Below, in pieces: positions 26,241 through 36,500 of a stretch of 64,000 nucleotides of DNA (position 1 is its first letter; the number at the start of each line of letters is the position of its first letter). The notes beneath the pieces are model-generated. The model saw only the letters and a program-made list of their open reading frames with translations. It was not told where the DNA came from and searched no databases. Both the position numbers and the translations under genes were made by a program. The DNA comes from CBDFKU01 sp965248975 (GTDB lineage: Bacteria > Chloroflexota > Dehalococcoidia > Lucifugimonadales > JAGWBF01). Where the stretch lies: assembly GCA_965248975.1 (NCBI GenBank), contig CBDFKU010000019.1, positions 186,001 to 250,000 of the forward strand, read 5' to 3'.

Positions 26241-28049
26241 ATGAGCAGAACTGGACTAAAAAGGTATTGGCCGTTCTACATCTCGTTAATCATCACCGGC
26301 GTAGTTATGGTTCTCCTATTTCTTCGGCCGGATTCCGCCTTAGGTTTAACAGTAGATGTAAGCGCCACCAAGAAGTTTGAAAGCTTCCCCGCGGGTTTCA
26401 AGCTGTTAGATCCGGCGACGGGCCAGCCGGAGGAGGTAACTTTCATCGGCAATGTGGTTCTGGCCGGCGGTGAGTTCACCGACATCACCAAGGTCACCCT
26501 CAGCATATCCCAGACCGCAGGGGACCCCGGCTACGTCAATTTCGGGGGAGCGACGGCAGTCAACGTGCCCCTGCCCACGCCGCCGAACTACATCGAGATA
26601 ATCGGCCAGGAGCTTACCTCGCAGCTGCCAACCAGCGGAGGCCAGAGACAGGGACAACTGTTTTCCGACGTGGTGCTGAACAATACCCAGCCCGACGCCT
26701 TCGGCTACGGCTACGGATACCGCGGCAAGCAGGGAGGCGGCGTGATCGAGGTCGATTTCGGTTATACACCCCCTTCCATCGCAGGCAAATACAGGGCAGA
26801 GATCAAGGTGTTCTTCGAGGACACCGAACGGGCCGCCGGCACCACGGACTTCGTGATAGTGCCACCCTTCACCAGGGATCAGGTACAAGCGCGTGAAACC
26901 CTCTACCCTCGCAGCAACCCCGCGGCCCTCACCCGAGACCTGATCCTTATACGGGTGTCGGTCGACGAAGATGTGATCGACGACGTGGTGTCGGTGACCG
27001 TCGATCCCGGCCTCCTTAACCCCAATAGGCAAGAGATGGACCGGATAACGGATTTCCATCCGGCTATCCTGAAGAAATGGGGGATCGACCCCGCCCAGCC
27101 CAACGAGGGTAACCTGCTGGCGGCGATGAAGATCATACCCCAGGCCGAGCCTCTTACCGGCACATTCTCCGCCACCGTGAGGGCCGTCGACATCGCAGGC
27201 CAGGAGGTGGTGCTCAGCAATGCAAACGGCGCGGCGCCCACGGTGGAGGTGAAAGACCAGCGCGATCATTTCATCATGTACCTGGGCCCGGGCCTGAACT
27301 TCATCTCTACACCGCTTCAATGCACCGACGGAGGCAGTTGCACCGCCGACTTCGGGTTTGATATCGACGCCTTCTTGGCCCAACCGGCCGTCAACGCCAA
27401 GGTGGGCTTCCCCACCCTGGCGGACGTGGTGGAGATCATATGGTACTACTGCGCCGGGGGCACGAACTCCTGCCCAGCCGGGGGAGCCAACCCCAAGTTC
27501 GTCGACTACGTCCCCGGCAGGGCGACCCAGCAGTTGGAAAACATACGGACCGGCGCGGGCTACATCGTAAAGACGAAACCGGAAGCCTTCGAGACGGTGC
27601 TGGACCCCGATGATCCCCAGTTCCCGACAACCGCAGTGCCTGTGCCGATAAGGGTCGCCTTCGCGGGCAAAGCGGTGGCCCTGCCCCCGCCCTTTACTCC
27701 ACCTGGCGAAAACGTGTTTCCGGTGGGGAACCTGATAGGCCTCCACTCCGAGAGGGATTCAACGGTGGGGAACCTGCTCAACAACGTCGACCTGGAGACT
27801 GAGCGCCTGTGGATACAGCTGTTCGCCTTCATAAACTCTGTGGACACCGTCCTGGACGAGGACGGCAACCAGGTCCACGATCCCGCAACGGGGAGACCCG
27901 TCATATCGCTGGTCCAGGGCGTGCTTCAGAGCCTGTTCGAGCGTAGTGAGCCGGTGCTGGCCGGAGTGAGCTTCTGGCTGGAGATGTGCGACACCGTCGG
28001 CAGGAACAATTGCACCAACACCATCGGGCCAGTGCTGGAGCTGAGATAG
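26241..28049 (+). CDS. Secreted protein of unknown function
   Basis: 602 residues from the ATG at 26241 (AAGGAG 7 bases upstream); an upstream start at 26208 lacks a ribosome-binding site. A signal peptide is clear: KRYWPF then a hydrophobic stretch to about residue 35, probable cleavage near ALG-LTV. The first half is beta-rich with a Gly/Tyr patch FGYGYGYRGKQGGG near 155. The second half starts GPGLNFISTPLQC and contains paired cysteines (C-x6-C near 365-372; CAGGTNSC near 405), typical of exported beta-sandwich modules. No enzyme motif or anchor is seen. It precedes the giant surface protein on the same strand, so a partner role is plausible but unproven. Confidence 0.8.
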   Translation: MSRTGLKRYWPFYISLIITGVVMVLLFLRPDSALGLTVDVSATKKFESFPAGFKLLDPATGQPEEVTFIGNVVLAGGEFTDITKVTLSISQTAGDPGYVNFGGATAVNVPLPTPPNYIEIIGQELTSQLPTSGGQRQGQLFSDVVLNNTQPDAFGYGYGYRGKQGGGVIEVDFGYTPPSIAGKYRAEIKVFFEDTERAAGTTDFVIVPPFTRDQVQARETLYPRSNPAALTRDLILIRVSVDEDVIDDVVSVTVDPGLLNPNRQEMDRITDFHPAILKKWGIDPAQPNEGNLLAAMKIIPQAEPLTGTFSATVRAVDIAGQEVVLSNANGAAPTVEVKDQRDHFIMYLGPGLNFISTPLQCTDGGSCTADFGFDIDAFLAQPAVNAKVGFPTLADVVEIIWYYCAGGTNSCPAGGANPKFVDYVPGRATQQLENIRTGAGYIVKTKPEAFETVLDPDDPQFPTTAVPVPIRVAFAGKAVALPPPFTPPGENVFPVGNLIGLHSERDSTVGNLLNNVDLETERLWIQLFAFINSVDTVLDEDGNQVHDPATGRPVISLVQGVLQSLFERSEPVLAGVSFWLEMCDTVGRNNCTNTIGPVLELR

Positions 28050-28264
28050 CGCGGAGCTGGTGAAGGAGGTAGCGGGTCCGAAGGACCATCTACCAGATGT
28101 CGAAAGGATACAAGGGAGGGGGTCTAAGTTCCCGGCACCCCTTGTGTCTACGAAGGGCCCTCCTCCGGCCGACTGGGTGTAGGTACCGGGAGCTAGAGGA
28201 GGGCTCTGGTTTGCAGGTACGAGGTGTCTGATCTGTTGTCGGAGATTTCAGAGGTCGTTGGCCG
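28050..28264. other. Intergenic region with two imperfect hairpins
   Basis: 215 bases between the secreted protein and the giant surface-protein gene. A stem GGTCC-GAA-GGACC (28075-28087) is nested in GGTAG/CTACC (28068-28094). Further on, 12-base arms (28154-28165 and 28196-28207, one mismatch) enclose a 30-base loop. No T-run follows either, so they may be mRNA structures between co-transcribed genes rather than terminators. No convincing promoter was found. Confidence 0.35.
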
Positions 28265-29209
28265 TTGAGCAGTACAAGAGTGGCAATAATAGTCGGAGGA
28301 CTGATCCTCAGTTCCTCCCTCCTCCTGCTGATGGTCCAGATCGTCCTGGCGGGCGACCCACCTCCAGTTCCAGGCCTTAGCCTCCGCGGTACGGTAGCCG
28401 TCGGGGGCCAGCCGGCCGGGGACGACACGGAAATCCGGGCGAAGGCCTTCGACACTCTCCTTAATCAGTTGGTACCGCTGCAGCTTACGGACAACTCCGT
28501 CGATGCCCAAGGCAGACACCTCACCCGGAACGGAACCTACGGAGAAGGCCCCGACGGATTCTTCTTCCAGATGCCCACCGACGACCTCCAAACTCCAGAA
28601 AGGGAGGGGGCCAAGCCCCTAGAAAAGATCTTCCTGGTCATCGTCATCAACGGCACCGAGTTCGAGACCCGGATGACCGATGCCGGTGGTGCGCTCATAC
28701 CCGACGGCGTCCCCTTCACGTCGGGCGCCGCGATCGTGAACCTCTCTCTGGCAGATACGGTCCCTCCCACGGTGCCGACGGGCCTGACGAGGATCCTCAA
28801 GGCACCCGCCGCGGATAACTTTACCGACAGGTTCGTCTGGACTCGATCGGAAGACCCCGACCCCGGGTCTGGAGTGGACTTCTACGAGGCTGTGATCAAC
28901 CCGGGCGCCATCACCGCCACCGTGCCCCACGCAGATTGTGCGCTGGGAGTAGGCGGGTGCGAGTTGCCCGTGTCTCAGCTACCCGTTCCCCTGACTCCCG
29001 GCGAGTATGTCCTGTCGGTCAAGGCGGTGGACAAGGCCAGGAATTTCAGCGCCGCCGCTATTCTGGAGTTCCAGGAAGGATCGCCGCGGACCGTCCAGAA
29101 TCTGAAGATACTCAACCAGGTCTTCGGGAGAGTTCGAGCTAGCGACGGTGAGGTTGAGGCTGTTCGTTGGCCAGGAGAACACCCCACAGGCAATTCTGGC
29201 AGCCCTTGA
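28265..29209 (+). CDS. Giant surface protein, fragment 1: signal peptide and first Ig-like domains
   Basis: 314 residues from a TTG at 28265. N-terminal signal peptide with core GGLILSSSLLLLMVQIVLA and probable cleavage near residue 29 (VLA-GDP). A beta-sandwich domain follows, then one FN3/Ig-like module beginning DTVPPTVPTGL, with TRSEDPDPGSGVDFYE, a Cys pair (C-x7-C) and AVDKARNFS. Similarity ends near 29126; the last 25 residues are off-frame. Removing one base from GGGAGAG at 29126-29132 continues VFG into EFELATVRLRLFVGQE of the next frame, so fragments 1 and 2 belong to one protein. Confidence 0.8.
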   Translation: MSSTRVAIIVGGLILSSSLLLLMVQIVLAGDPPPVPGLSLRGTVAVGGQPAGDDTEIRAKAFDTLLNQLVPLQLTDNSVDAQGRHLTRNGTYGEGPDGFFFQMPTDDLQTPEREGAKPLEKIFLVIVINGTEFETRMTDAGGALIPDGVPFTSGAAIVNLSLADTVPPTVPTGLTRILKAPAADNFTDRFVWTRSEDPDPGSGVDFYEAVINPGAITATVPHADCALGVGGCELPVSQLPVPLTPGEYVLSVKAVDKARNFSAAAILEFQEGSPRTVQNLKILNQVFGRVRASDGEVEAVRWPGEHPTGNSGSP

Positions 29210-32200
29210 GCCGATGCAGGCGCTCTTCCGTTGCTACGACGCCAACGGCGACCCGATTCAGGGATGTGAGTTGGGGTTCAGGAACACCCAGGCGGCATTC
29301 AGGGGTGAGTCGGTGGCCGACGAGCTCACGGCTCTAGAGCTGAGTCCCCTCGCCACCCTGCGCCCCGAAGCGCCCGGTGCCGTGGAGAACCTACGGAAGA
29401 TTACTCCCAGCAACTTCGACATCGTCACATTCCAGTTCGATCCGCCGACGGCGCTTCCCGCCGGCCTCTCCGCCTTGGAGGCATCCCTCCGGCTGGATGG
29501 GTCTACGGAAGACGTTTTCACTGACATCCAGGGCCTGGGCACACTGGAGTGCCTGGACGACCAGTTCGGTACTATCGGAGTAGGGGATTCCTGCTTCAAC
29601 CCGGATACGCTGGAGCGGGTGACCGCCTTCAGGCTGACATTGGCCGGGCGCCCAGCCGACGGAAGGTACACGTTCACTGTAAGGGCAACGGACGAAGTGG
29701 GCCAGGTAGGCGACGAAAGCGTTCTCGAGTTCAAGATCGACCGCCGGCCCCCGACGGTCCCTGCGGTCACAGGGGCTCTGGGGACAGACCTGGCCTTCAC
29801 CAACTCGACCAGTCCGATATTGGAATGGAACCGATCGACCGACGATTTGACTCCCTTCGACGGTATCGAATACGACGCCGAGATCGACCTGACCAGGGGA
29901 TTCCCGGCTCCGGTGGCTACCAACACTTTAAAGGGCGCCGACTTCCCAGAGGACCCCGTCTCCTGGGAAGTGGAAAATGAACAGGTAGACGGAGAATACA
30001 CGACCCTTATGCCAGGCGTCGTCTACTGGTGGCGATCACGTGCGGTGGACAACTCAGGAGTGCTCCCAGCGGGCCCGCTTGGCGCGCTGGAAGAGGGTGA
30101 CGAGCCTCCCGACGGGTCGCAGGGACCTCTTGGGCTCGGCCCGCTCCAGGCCGATCGGGAAGTCGTACGCTTACCCGGAAGAGGTAATGCCAGCGACTTT
30201 TCGGAGCCCATTCGGTTCATCATCGACATAGAACCTCCCACGGATGTAACGGGCCTCCGAAGTACGTCCCTCGGCGGGAACACTACCAACGACAATCGCC
30301 CCAACATCGAGTGGGGGCGCTCCACCGACCCGGGCTTCGTGGCGGTAGGAGATCCCAGAAGCGTGGGATCAGGCGTCGACTCCTACAGAGTGCTGGTGAC
30401 CAACCAGCTGACCGGTGTGGGCCCGGCGGCATTCATCGTCAGCGACTCCGACACCGAACGCTGTAATCCAGACACAGGGCTTTGTAGCCTGGAGATACCC
30501 ACAAGCCTGGTAGACGGCCCGTATTTGATCGAGATTACCGCCCTGGACAGAGTCGCCAACGAGAGCATTCCCATCGGTATAGAAGTCTTCGTCGACACCC
30601 TGGCGCCCAACACACCCGTCATCCTTAACGCCGTCGCCGCGGGAGGAGAGAACAGGTTCCGGGTTACCTGGGCCCGCTCACAGGACCCCGGGTTTACCCA
30701 AAACGATCCTTCCAACACGGGCTCCGGCGTCGGTTTCTATGAAGTAGTAGTAAATCCCGGCAACATAGCCGGCACGCTGCAGAACCTGGATGCCACCTGC
30801 CCCGGTAACGTCTGCGAGTTCGTCAGCGACGTTGTGCTGGACGGCGACTACCAGATCGCCGTGACGGCCGTGGATCGGGCCACCAACCGCAGCGACGCCG
30901 ACGCCATCGAGCGGTTCATCGGTGATCCGGGTGCTCCCCGAAACCTCATTCAGATCGAGGATACGAGGTTCTCCAGGACACCTTCCCTCCAATGGAAGCG
31001 GCCGAGGAACAGAGACCTCGGGGCGGGCAATCCCACCGATACCTACGAGATAGCCGTAGCCCCCGACGTTGGTGGTGATCCGAACTTCCCAGATGAAGAA
31101 TTCATCGACGTATTCAACGACCCTGAAAACCTGTTCGACATCCAGTGTTTCGAAGAAGACGGCGTGACCCTGATCAACAACTGCGGCGCGAACAGGGACG
31201 CCGCGGTCGTCCTCCAGTTGACCTTCAATGCGGAGAACCGCCTGACCAGCGAGGACGGCAACTATCACTTCGGAGCCAGGGTGGTAGACATCGGCCAAAA
31301 CCGGAACCTGGTGTCCATCCTGTTCGCAGTGGACGAGACGCCTCCCGAACCGACCACGAATCTACAGGTCGACGCCACCGCCGTGGTCGAAGATAAGCCG
31401 GTCAAGATCGACAACCGGACCCCAGTATTCGCCTGGGACGCTTCCCCGGGTGACAACGTATCGGGCGTGGATCACTATCAGCTCACGGTGGTCGGCACCC
31501 GGTCGGGATACGACCAGACCTTCACTACCGAAGGCCTTGAAACCACGTTCCAGATCCCCAACACCGTCGAGACCATCCTGCTCGACGACGAGTACACCGC
31601 TGAGGTCAGGGCAGTTGACGTAGCGGGCAACATAGAGGGCACCGCTACGTTGGACTTCGCCGTCGACCTGCTGCCGCCCACCGACCCTGCAGTCTCAAAG
31701 GACGGTGACGACGATAGCGACCGGACTCCTAGCTTCACCATTACTGCGTCGGAGGACGCCGGTGTAGGCGTCGCTCATTACCCGGTGCATGTCGGATCGG
31801 TGAGAGTTACAGATGTGCCCGAGCCTCCAGGGGTGTCCGTGATACTCTCTCCGGGCCAAGGGGCCGAAATATTCGACGACACCCCCACCGCTCAGTGGAG
31901 TCGGGTGGCCGGTGAAGGCGTGACCTACAGCTTCGAGCTCGGAGCGGGCGAGCTAGCAGGAACAGATCCCTTCGAGAACCCTGTCTTCAGCAGGTCCACC
32001 GTTGTTGACGAGGTCCCGGCGACACCGGACGTAATCGACTTCAGCATTCCGTCGGCCGACTTCCTGGACCCCGGCCAGTACACCCTGCACGTTCGCGCCA
32101 TAAGTGGGCTGGGCAATGCCGGCGAGTTCTCGGCACCTCGTACCTTTACCGTGGTCCTCCCGTCGGTCGAGCCCACCGAGCTCGAAACCCCGGCGATGGT

Positions 32201-33569
32201 GTTCCCACCTGACAGGTCTACGGGAGGGGTGACCACTCCGACCTTTGAGTTCACCCAAGTAGATGCGGATGTCGATCTGAGTTACGTTCTGGAGATCGAG
32301 CCCATCTCTGGCAATAAGCCGGTCACGGGAGGCTTTGCCCAACCCGTATTCTCCCAGGCGAACATACCCGACCTGCTGGTACGCAGCAATGGCGAGTTGG
32401 TGATCCAGTTTACCCTCCCAGAGGACTCCGCCCTGGAGCCGGGAACTTATAGCTGGCACGTCGAAGCTGTGGACATACTTGGGAACCGCAGCGGCTTCAG
32501 CCGGCCATTCTTCACCTTGACCATAGGCGAAGACTCAGAGGCTCCTGCGGCCCCAGGACTTGTATCGCCCATCGGCGACGCTGAGATCACGAATCCCAGG
32601 CCAGCCTTCGCCTGGAATCCGGCAAGCGATCCCAGCGGTGTGACCTACGAGCTCCAGGTTTCCACCGAGAGTGGCGAGAATTTCGAAAGCTCCGTGCACT
32701 TCTTCAAAGTGGACGGCCTGACGAACCCCAACTTCACTCCCACCGAGGACATCGACCGACTGTTCCCGGCGGAAGACAGGGACCCGCATCAGTTCGTGTG
32801 GAGGGTGCGAGCCAGAGACGGCGCCGGTAACGACGGCGAGTTCTCCGCCGAGGGGATCTTCTTCCTGGACTCCAGGCCTCCCATCGTGCCTACCGACCTG
32901 AGGGAAGACCTGGAGGTCCTCGACCCGGCCCTCAGAGGAACGGACTACACCCCCGTCTTCCAGTGGGAGTTCGACCCCGCTGTGGTCCAGTATCAGCTGT
33001 TACTGGACGGAGTGCTGGAAGGCACCACCGATGACATCGACACCGAAACGGTGCCCGGGCTCGCCCGGTTCGCCCTGGCCGCGCCGATAACGTTCGGCAT
33101 CGCTCGCCAGTTCCAGGTAAGGGCGTCGGACGAGTTCGGGAACGTAAGCACGGCGACCCTGTTCTTCATCGACACCACGGTGGACCCAACGGACGTAAAC
33201 GACGACGGTGACATCGTATACACCGTGCCCGATCAAGATTCATTACTTCTGGGTAGCTACCGTATCGAGGTCGCGGCGGTAGACAGGCTAGTGCCGGTGC
33301 TTCCGGACCTGGAAAGCAAACGTGCGCACCAGAGCGCCCGGGCCATCGAGTCCTTCGATGTAGCCGAGATGGTAGTCTCCTTGCTGCCCGCGACCCAGAG
33401 CAGAAGGCTGCCCGGACAGAGGACAGCCACCGTTACCGTTAACATCGACCCCCGTGGCCTCTCCGTGGACTCCGTACAGGTCTTGATAGATTACGGAACC
33501 CAGCTATCCCTTGATCCGGCCAACGTCACGGCCCTCGAAGGGGAAGGGATAGAGGTCGACGATATCTAG
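29148..33569 (+). CDS. Giant surface protein, fragment 2: FN3/Ig-like repeat array and half a cohesin-like domain
   Basis: 1,473 residues. About ten FN3/Ig-like modules of 90-120 residues, each opening with a phrase such as D-x-PPTVP or DTLAPNTP and containing TPSxxW-type strands, (S)GVDxYxV and AVDxAxN. Several carry a disulfide-like Cys pair. The last about 75 residues (SLLPATQSRRLPGQRTATV onward) look like the first half of a cohesin-like domain. The frame ends at TAG 33567-33569 in the middle of that domain, and the same frame continues beyond it. The GTG at 29148 has no ribosome-binding site: not an independent gene. Extracellular adhesion or scaffold role inferred. Confidence 0.8.
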   Translation: MRLRLFVGQENTPQAILAALEPMQALFRCYDANGDPIQGCELGFRNTQAAFRGESVADELTALELSPLATLRPEAPGAVENLRKITPSNFDIVTFQFDPPTALPAGLSALEASLRLDGSTEDVFTDIQGLGTLECLDDQFGTIGVGDSCFNPDTLERVTAFRLTLAGRPADGRYTFTVRATDEVGQVGDESVLEFKIDRRPPTVPAVTGALGTDLAFTNSTSPILEWNRSTDDLTPFDGIEYDAEIDLTRGFPAPVATNTLKGADFPEDPVSWEVENEQVDGEYTTLMPGVVYWWRSRAVDNSGVLPAGPLGALEEGDEPPDGSQGPLGLGPLQADREVVRLPGRGNASDFSEPIRFIIDIEPPTDVTGLRSTSLGGNTTNDNRPNIEWGRSTDPGFVAVGDPRSVGSGVDSYRVLVTNQLTGVGPAAFIVSDSDTERCNPDTGLCSLEIPTSLVDGPYLIEITALDRVANESIPIGIEVFVDTLAPNTPVILNAVAAGGENRFRVTWARSQDPGFTQNDPSNTGSGVGFYEVVVNPGNIAGTLQNLDATCPGNVCEFVSDVVLDGDYQIAVTAVDRATNRSDADAIERFIGDPGAPRNLIQIEDTRFSRTPSLQWKRPRNRDLGAGNPTDTYEIAVAPDVGGDPNFPDEEFIDVFNDPENLFDIQCFEEDGVTLINNCGANRDAAVVLQLTFNAENRLTSEDGNYHFGARVVDIGQNRNLVSILFAVDETPPEPTTNLQVDATAVVEDKPVKIDNRTPVFAWDASPGDNVSGVDHYQLTVVGTRSGYDQTFTTEGLETTFQIPNTVETILLDDEYTAEVRAVDVAGNIEGTATLDFAVDLLPPTDPAVSKDGDDDSDRTPSFTITASEDAGVGVAHYPVHVGSVRVTDVPEPPGVSVILSPGQGAEIFDDTPTAQWSRVAGEGVTYSFELGAGELAGTDPFENPVFSRSTVVDEVPATPDVIDFSIPSADFLDPGQYTLHVRAISGLGNAGEFSAPRTFTVVLPSVEPTELETPAMVFPPDRSTGGVTTPTFEFTQVDADVDLSYVLEIEPISGNKPVTGGFAQPVFSQANIPDLLVRSNGELVIQFTLPEDSALEPGTYSWHVEAVDILGNRSGFSRPFFTLTIGEDSEAPAAPGLVSPIGDAEITNPRPAFAWNPASDPSGVTYELQVSTESGENFESSVHFFKVDGLTNPNFTPTEDIDRLFPAEDRDPHQFVWRVRARDGAGNDGEFSAEGIFFLDSRPPIVPTDLREDLEVLDPALRGTDYTPVFQWEFDPAVVQYQLLLDGVLEGTTDDIDTETVPGLARFALAAPITFGIARQFQVRASDEFGNVSTATLFFIDTTVDPTDVNDDGDIVYTVPDQDSLLLGSYRIEVAAVDRLVPVLPDLESKRAHQSARAIESFDVAEMVVSLLPATQSRRLPGQRTATVTVNIDPRGLSVDSVQVLIDYGTQLSLDPANVTALEGEGIEVDDI

Positions 33570-36500
33570 GTGATCGAGACAGGGGGCAAGCGTTCTGCCA
33601 GCTTCATCGTATTCTTCCCGGCGGGAACCGTGGGCGGCCTGGCCGAGATCCTGTTCGACATCGAGACCACGGGTAACGCGGATATAGCGTTCCTGACCGC
33701 CGAGGGTCAGTCTGAAGCGAGATTCGAAGGAGAACGTGTATCGGCCCTCTTCGTCGACGCTCTCGTGAGGATAACCAGGGCCGCCGACGGAGGAGGCCCA
33801 CGAAACCGAGCGCCCGTAGCCAATGCCGGCAGCGACCGCAACGTCAACGAGGGTGCGACGGTGAGCTTGGACGCCAGTGCCAGCAGCGATGCCGATGGCG
33901 ACAACCTCACCTTCGCCTGGCAGCAGGTCGGCGGCGAACCCGTCGAGTTGGCCGACGCCGATACCGATTCTCCGTCCTTCATCGTTCCGGACAATGGGAC
34001 CTTCACTTTCCGCGTAACAGTATCCGACGGCCAACTTGATTCCACCGACGACGTGATCGTGTCGGCGGTGAACGTGGTGCCCGCCGTCAACGCAGGCGCC
34101 GACCGAGACGCGATTCAAGGTCAGCCCTTGACCCTCGATGTTACATTCGCCGATCCCAGCTCGGTGGACACCGAAGCCGGCCACGCAGCTACTATCGACT
34201 GGGGCGACGGCACCGGAGTGACCACCATCGATCCGGCGACGAGCCCCTTCTCGGCGGAGCACACCTACGAGCTCGAAGATTTACCCGCGCAGGTAACCGT
34301 GACTGTAAGCGTCACCGACAAGGACAACGGCACAGGAACGGACACAGTTGTCGTCACCGTGGCGCCGTCTGAACTCCAGCCACCCGAAGCGAACGCCGGC
34401 GCCGACCAGACGGTCAACGAGGGTGACCTGGTCTCGTTCACCGGCCTGGGCTCCGTGGACCTCGACGGGGATATCGTCTCCTACGCCTGGGACTTCGGCG
34501 ACGGCGAGACGGGCGTGGGCGCGATCCAAGCCCACACCTACGACCAAGACGGCACCTTCTTCGTCACGCTGACGGTCACCGACAATGATGATCTGATCGG
34601 AGAGGCGATCATAGTAGTAACCGTAGAAAACGTGGCCCCCGTCGTAGTGCCGGGCGCCGCCCAGGCGGGCACCGAAGGAAGCCGAATCAGCGTAAGCGCC
34701 ACCTTCGCGGATGTAGGCGTAGAGGACAGCCACACCGCCACCATAGATTGGGCCGACGGGACAACCACCACCCTGGACCCGGCCCGGAGCCCTCTATCCG
34801 CCGAACACGTATATCGCAACGACGGGGAGTTCGTGGTAACCATAACGGTCTCGGACGAACAGGATTCCGGCTCGGCCACGCTGGAGGTGAACCTGGACGA
34901 CGTAGCACCAAGGGTCGACGCGGGTGACCCGCTGGCCGGTCTGGTGAACGATGAGATTCAACTGACCGCGCGACTCACCGACGCCGGGGCAGACGACACC
35001 CATACTGCGCAGATCAACTGGGGCGACGGGACGACCACAGCGGGCACCGTGACCATCGAGGACGGCAGCGGCACCGTTGCCGGGACTCACACCTACCTCA
35101 GCGACGGCGTCTTCACCGTCACCGTCACCGTCACAGACATCGAGGACGACGATGTCTCTGGAACGGACACCACGGAGTCCCGAATCGTGGAGGCAGCACC
35201 TCTAACCGCAGGACTGGCGGGCAGTGAGCTACAGCTAAGGCTGGCGGGACAACCGTTGGAAGATGGGGCCCGAGTTAACGCCGGTCAGCCCATCGCCGCA
35301 ACGTTCCGGATTACCAATACAGGCACGGATGCGACACCGGCGGGCACTGAGGTGCAGCTATTCGTGAACGGAGTGGCCCACGCTACCTTCGATGCCGGCT
35401 CATTGGCTGGCGGCGCTTCTAAGGGCTTCCGGATACCCAGCGAAGCCGGACCGGCCATCACCCAGACGTCACCCGGCATAGTGGTCGTCCAGGTCGGAAC
35501 CGAGATATCCACCTTCGTCGTCCCTGAAGCCGTACTTACCATCTCAGAACTGGAAGTCATCCCAAGGGTAGCCGGTAGCGGCATAATCATCGAGATCAGC
35601 GCGGTGGCCACCAACGACGGAGGCGTGGACGCCATCTTCCCGGTGGACGTCCGGGTGGACAATAGCAGTGAAGTTAGCCAGCTTACCCTGGCCGCCGGCG
35701 GTACCGCCGACGTAATCCGGCTGATCCAGGTCCCCGACGAACTACCGGCGACCGGTATCACCAGCGCCGGCAGCCACGAAGTGCTCGTCGACGGACAGAC
35801 CGACCGCTACAGGGTCAATCCACCCGCTATTCGGACACCGATTCCCACTAGCTACAACTTCGACCCCAATGCGACCACCTCCTTCGACGAGAACGGCAAC
35901 ACACTGGTGGCGGTCAGCGGAGAGCCCATTACTATCGGCCTGGGCTCCATCACGCTGGGTATACCGGTCAGGGCCGCCAGGGGCGTTAAGGTGGCCAGCT
36001 TCGTCGACACCGCGTCGGGCCTGTCCATCATCGGGCGGGACGTAAGCATTCCGCTGCGCGACCCGGTCACCGGTGAGCTGCTCGTCAAGCTGAAGGGAAC
36101 GCTGCAGTCGGAGCTAGAGGGCAATGGGTTGGACGACCCAGCCGGCGGTACGTTCGAGAGCCTGACCCTGGAGACGGACGAGCGCAGCGAAGACCTTAGC
36201 ACCGATGATGAGCGCGTAGGCACTTTGAGCGCATCCGTCAGCGCCGACCTGGAGTCGCTGCCCGCGGGCGTCAACGTAGAGATGACCATCACCAAGCAGC
36301 TCGACAACGAAGACAGGACCAAGGCCGAGCTGGAGGTCAGGCAAGAGGAACAGGGCCTGCGGATAGCCAACGAGGCCGGCGTTGTTACGGTCAACGCGTC
36401 CGAGCTGACCCCCGACGATCTGGGAGTGGTCAGGGTGGAGACCAAGATCTCCTTCAGGTGGATACTTCAGTTCGGCGCCGCAAACGTACGCTTCGCGATA

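Noticed and set aside
26406..27746. 446-codon minus-strand frame opposite the secreted protein
   Set aside because: The plus strand has a signal peptide, ribosome-binding site and promoter; the antisense product has no motif or start signal.
28154..28207. 12-bp hairpin before the giant gene as a terminator
   Set aside because: The loop is 30 bases, one arm mismatch and no T-run; recorded only as intergenic structure.
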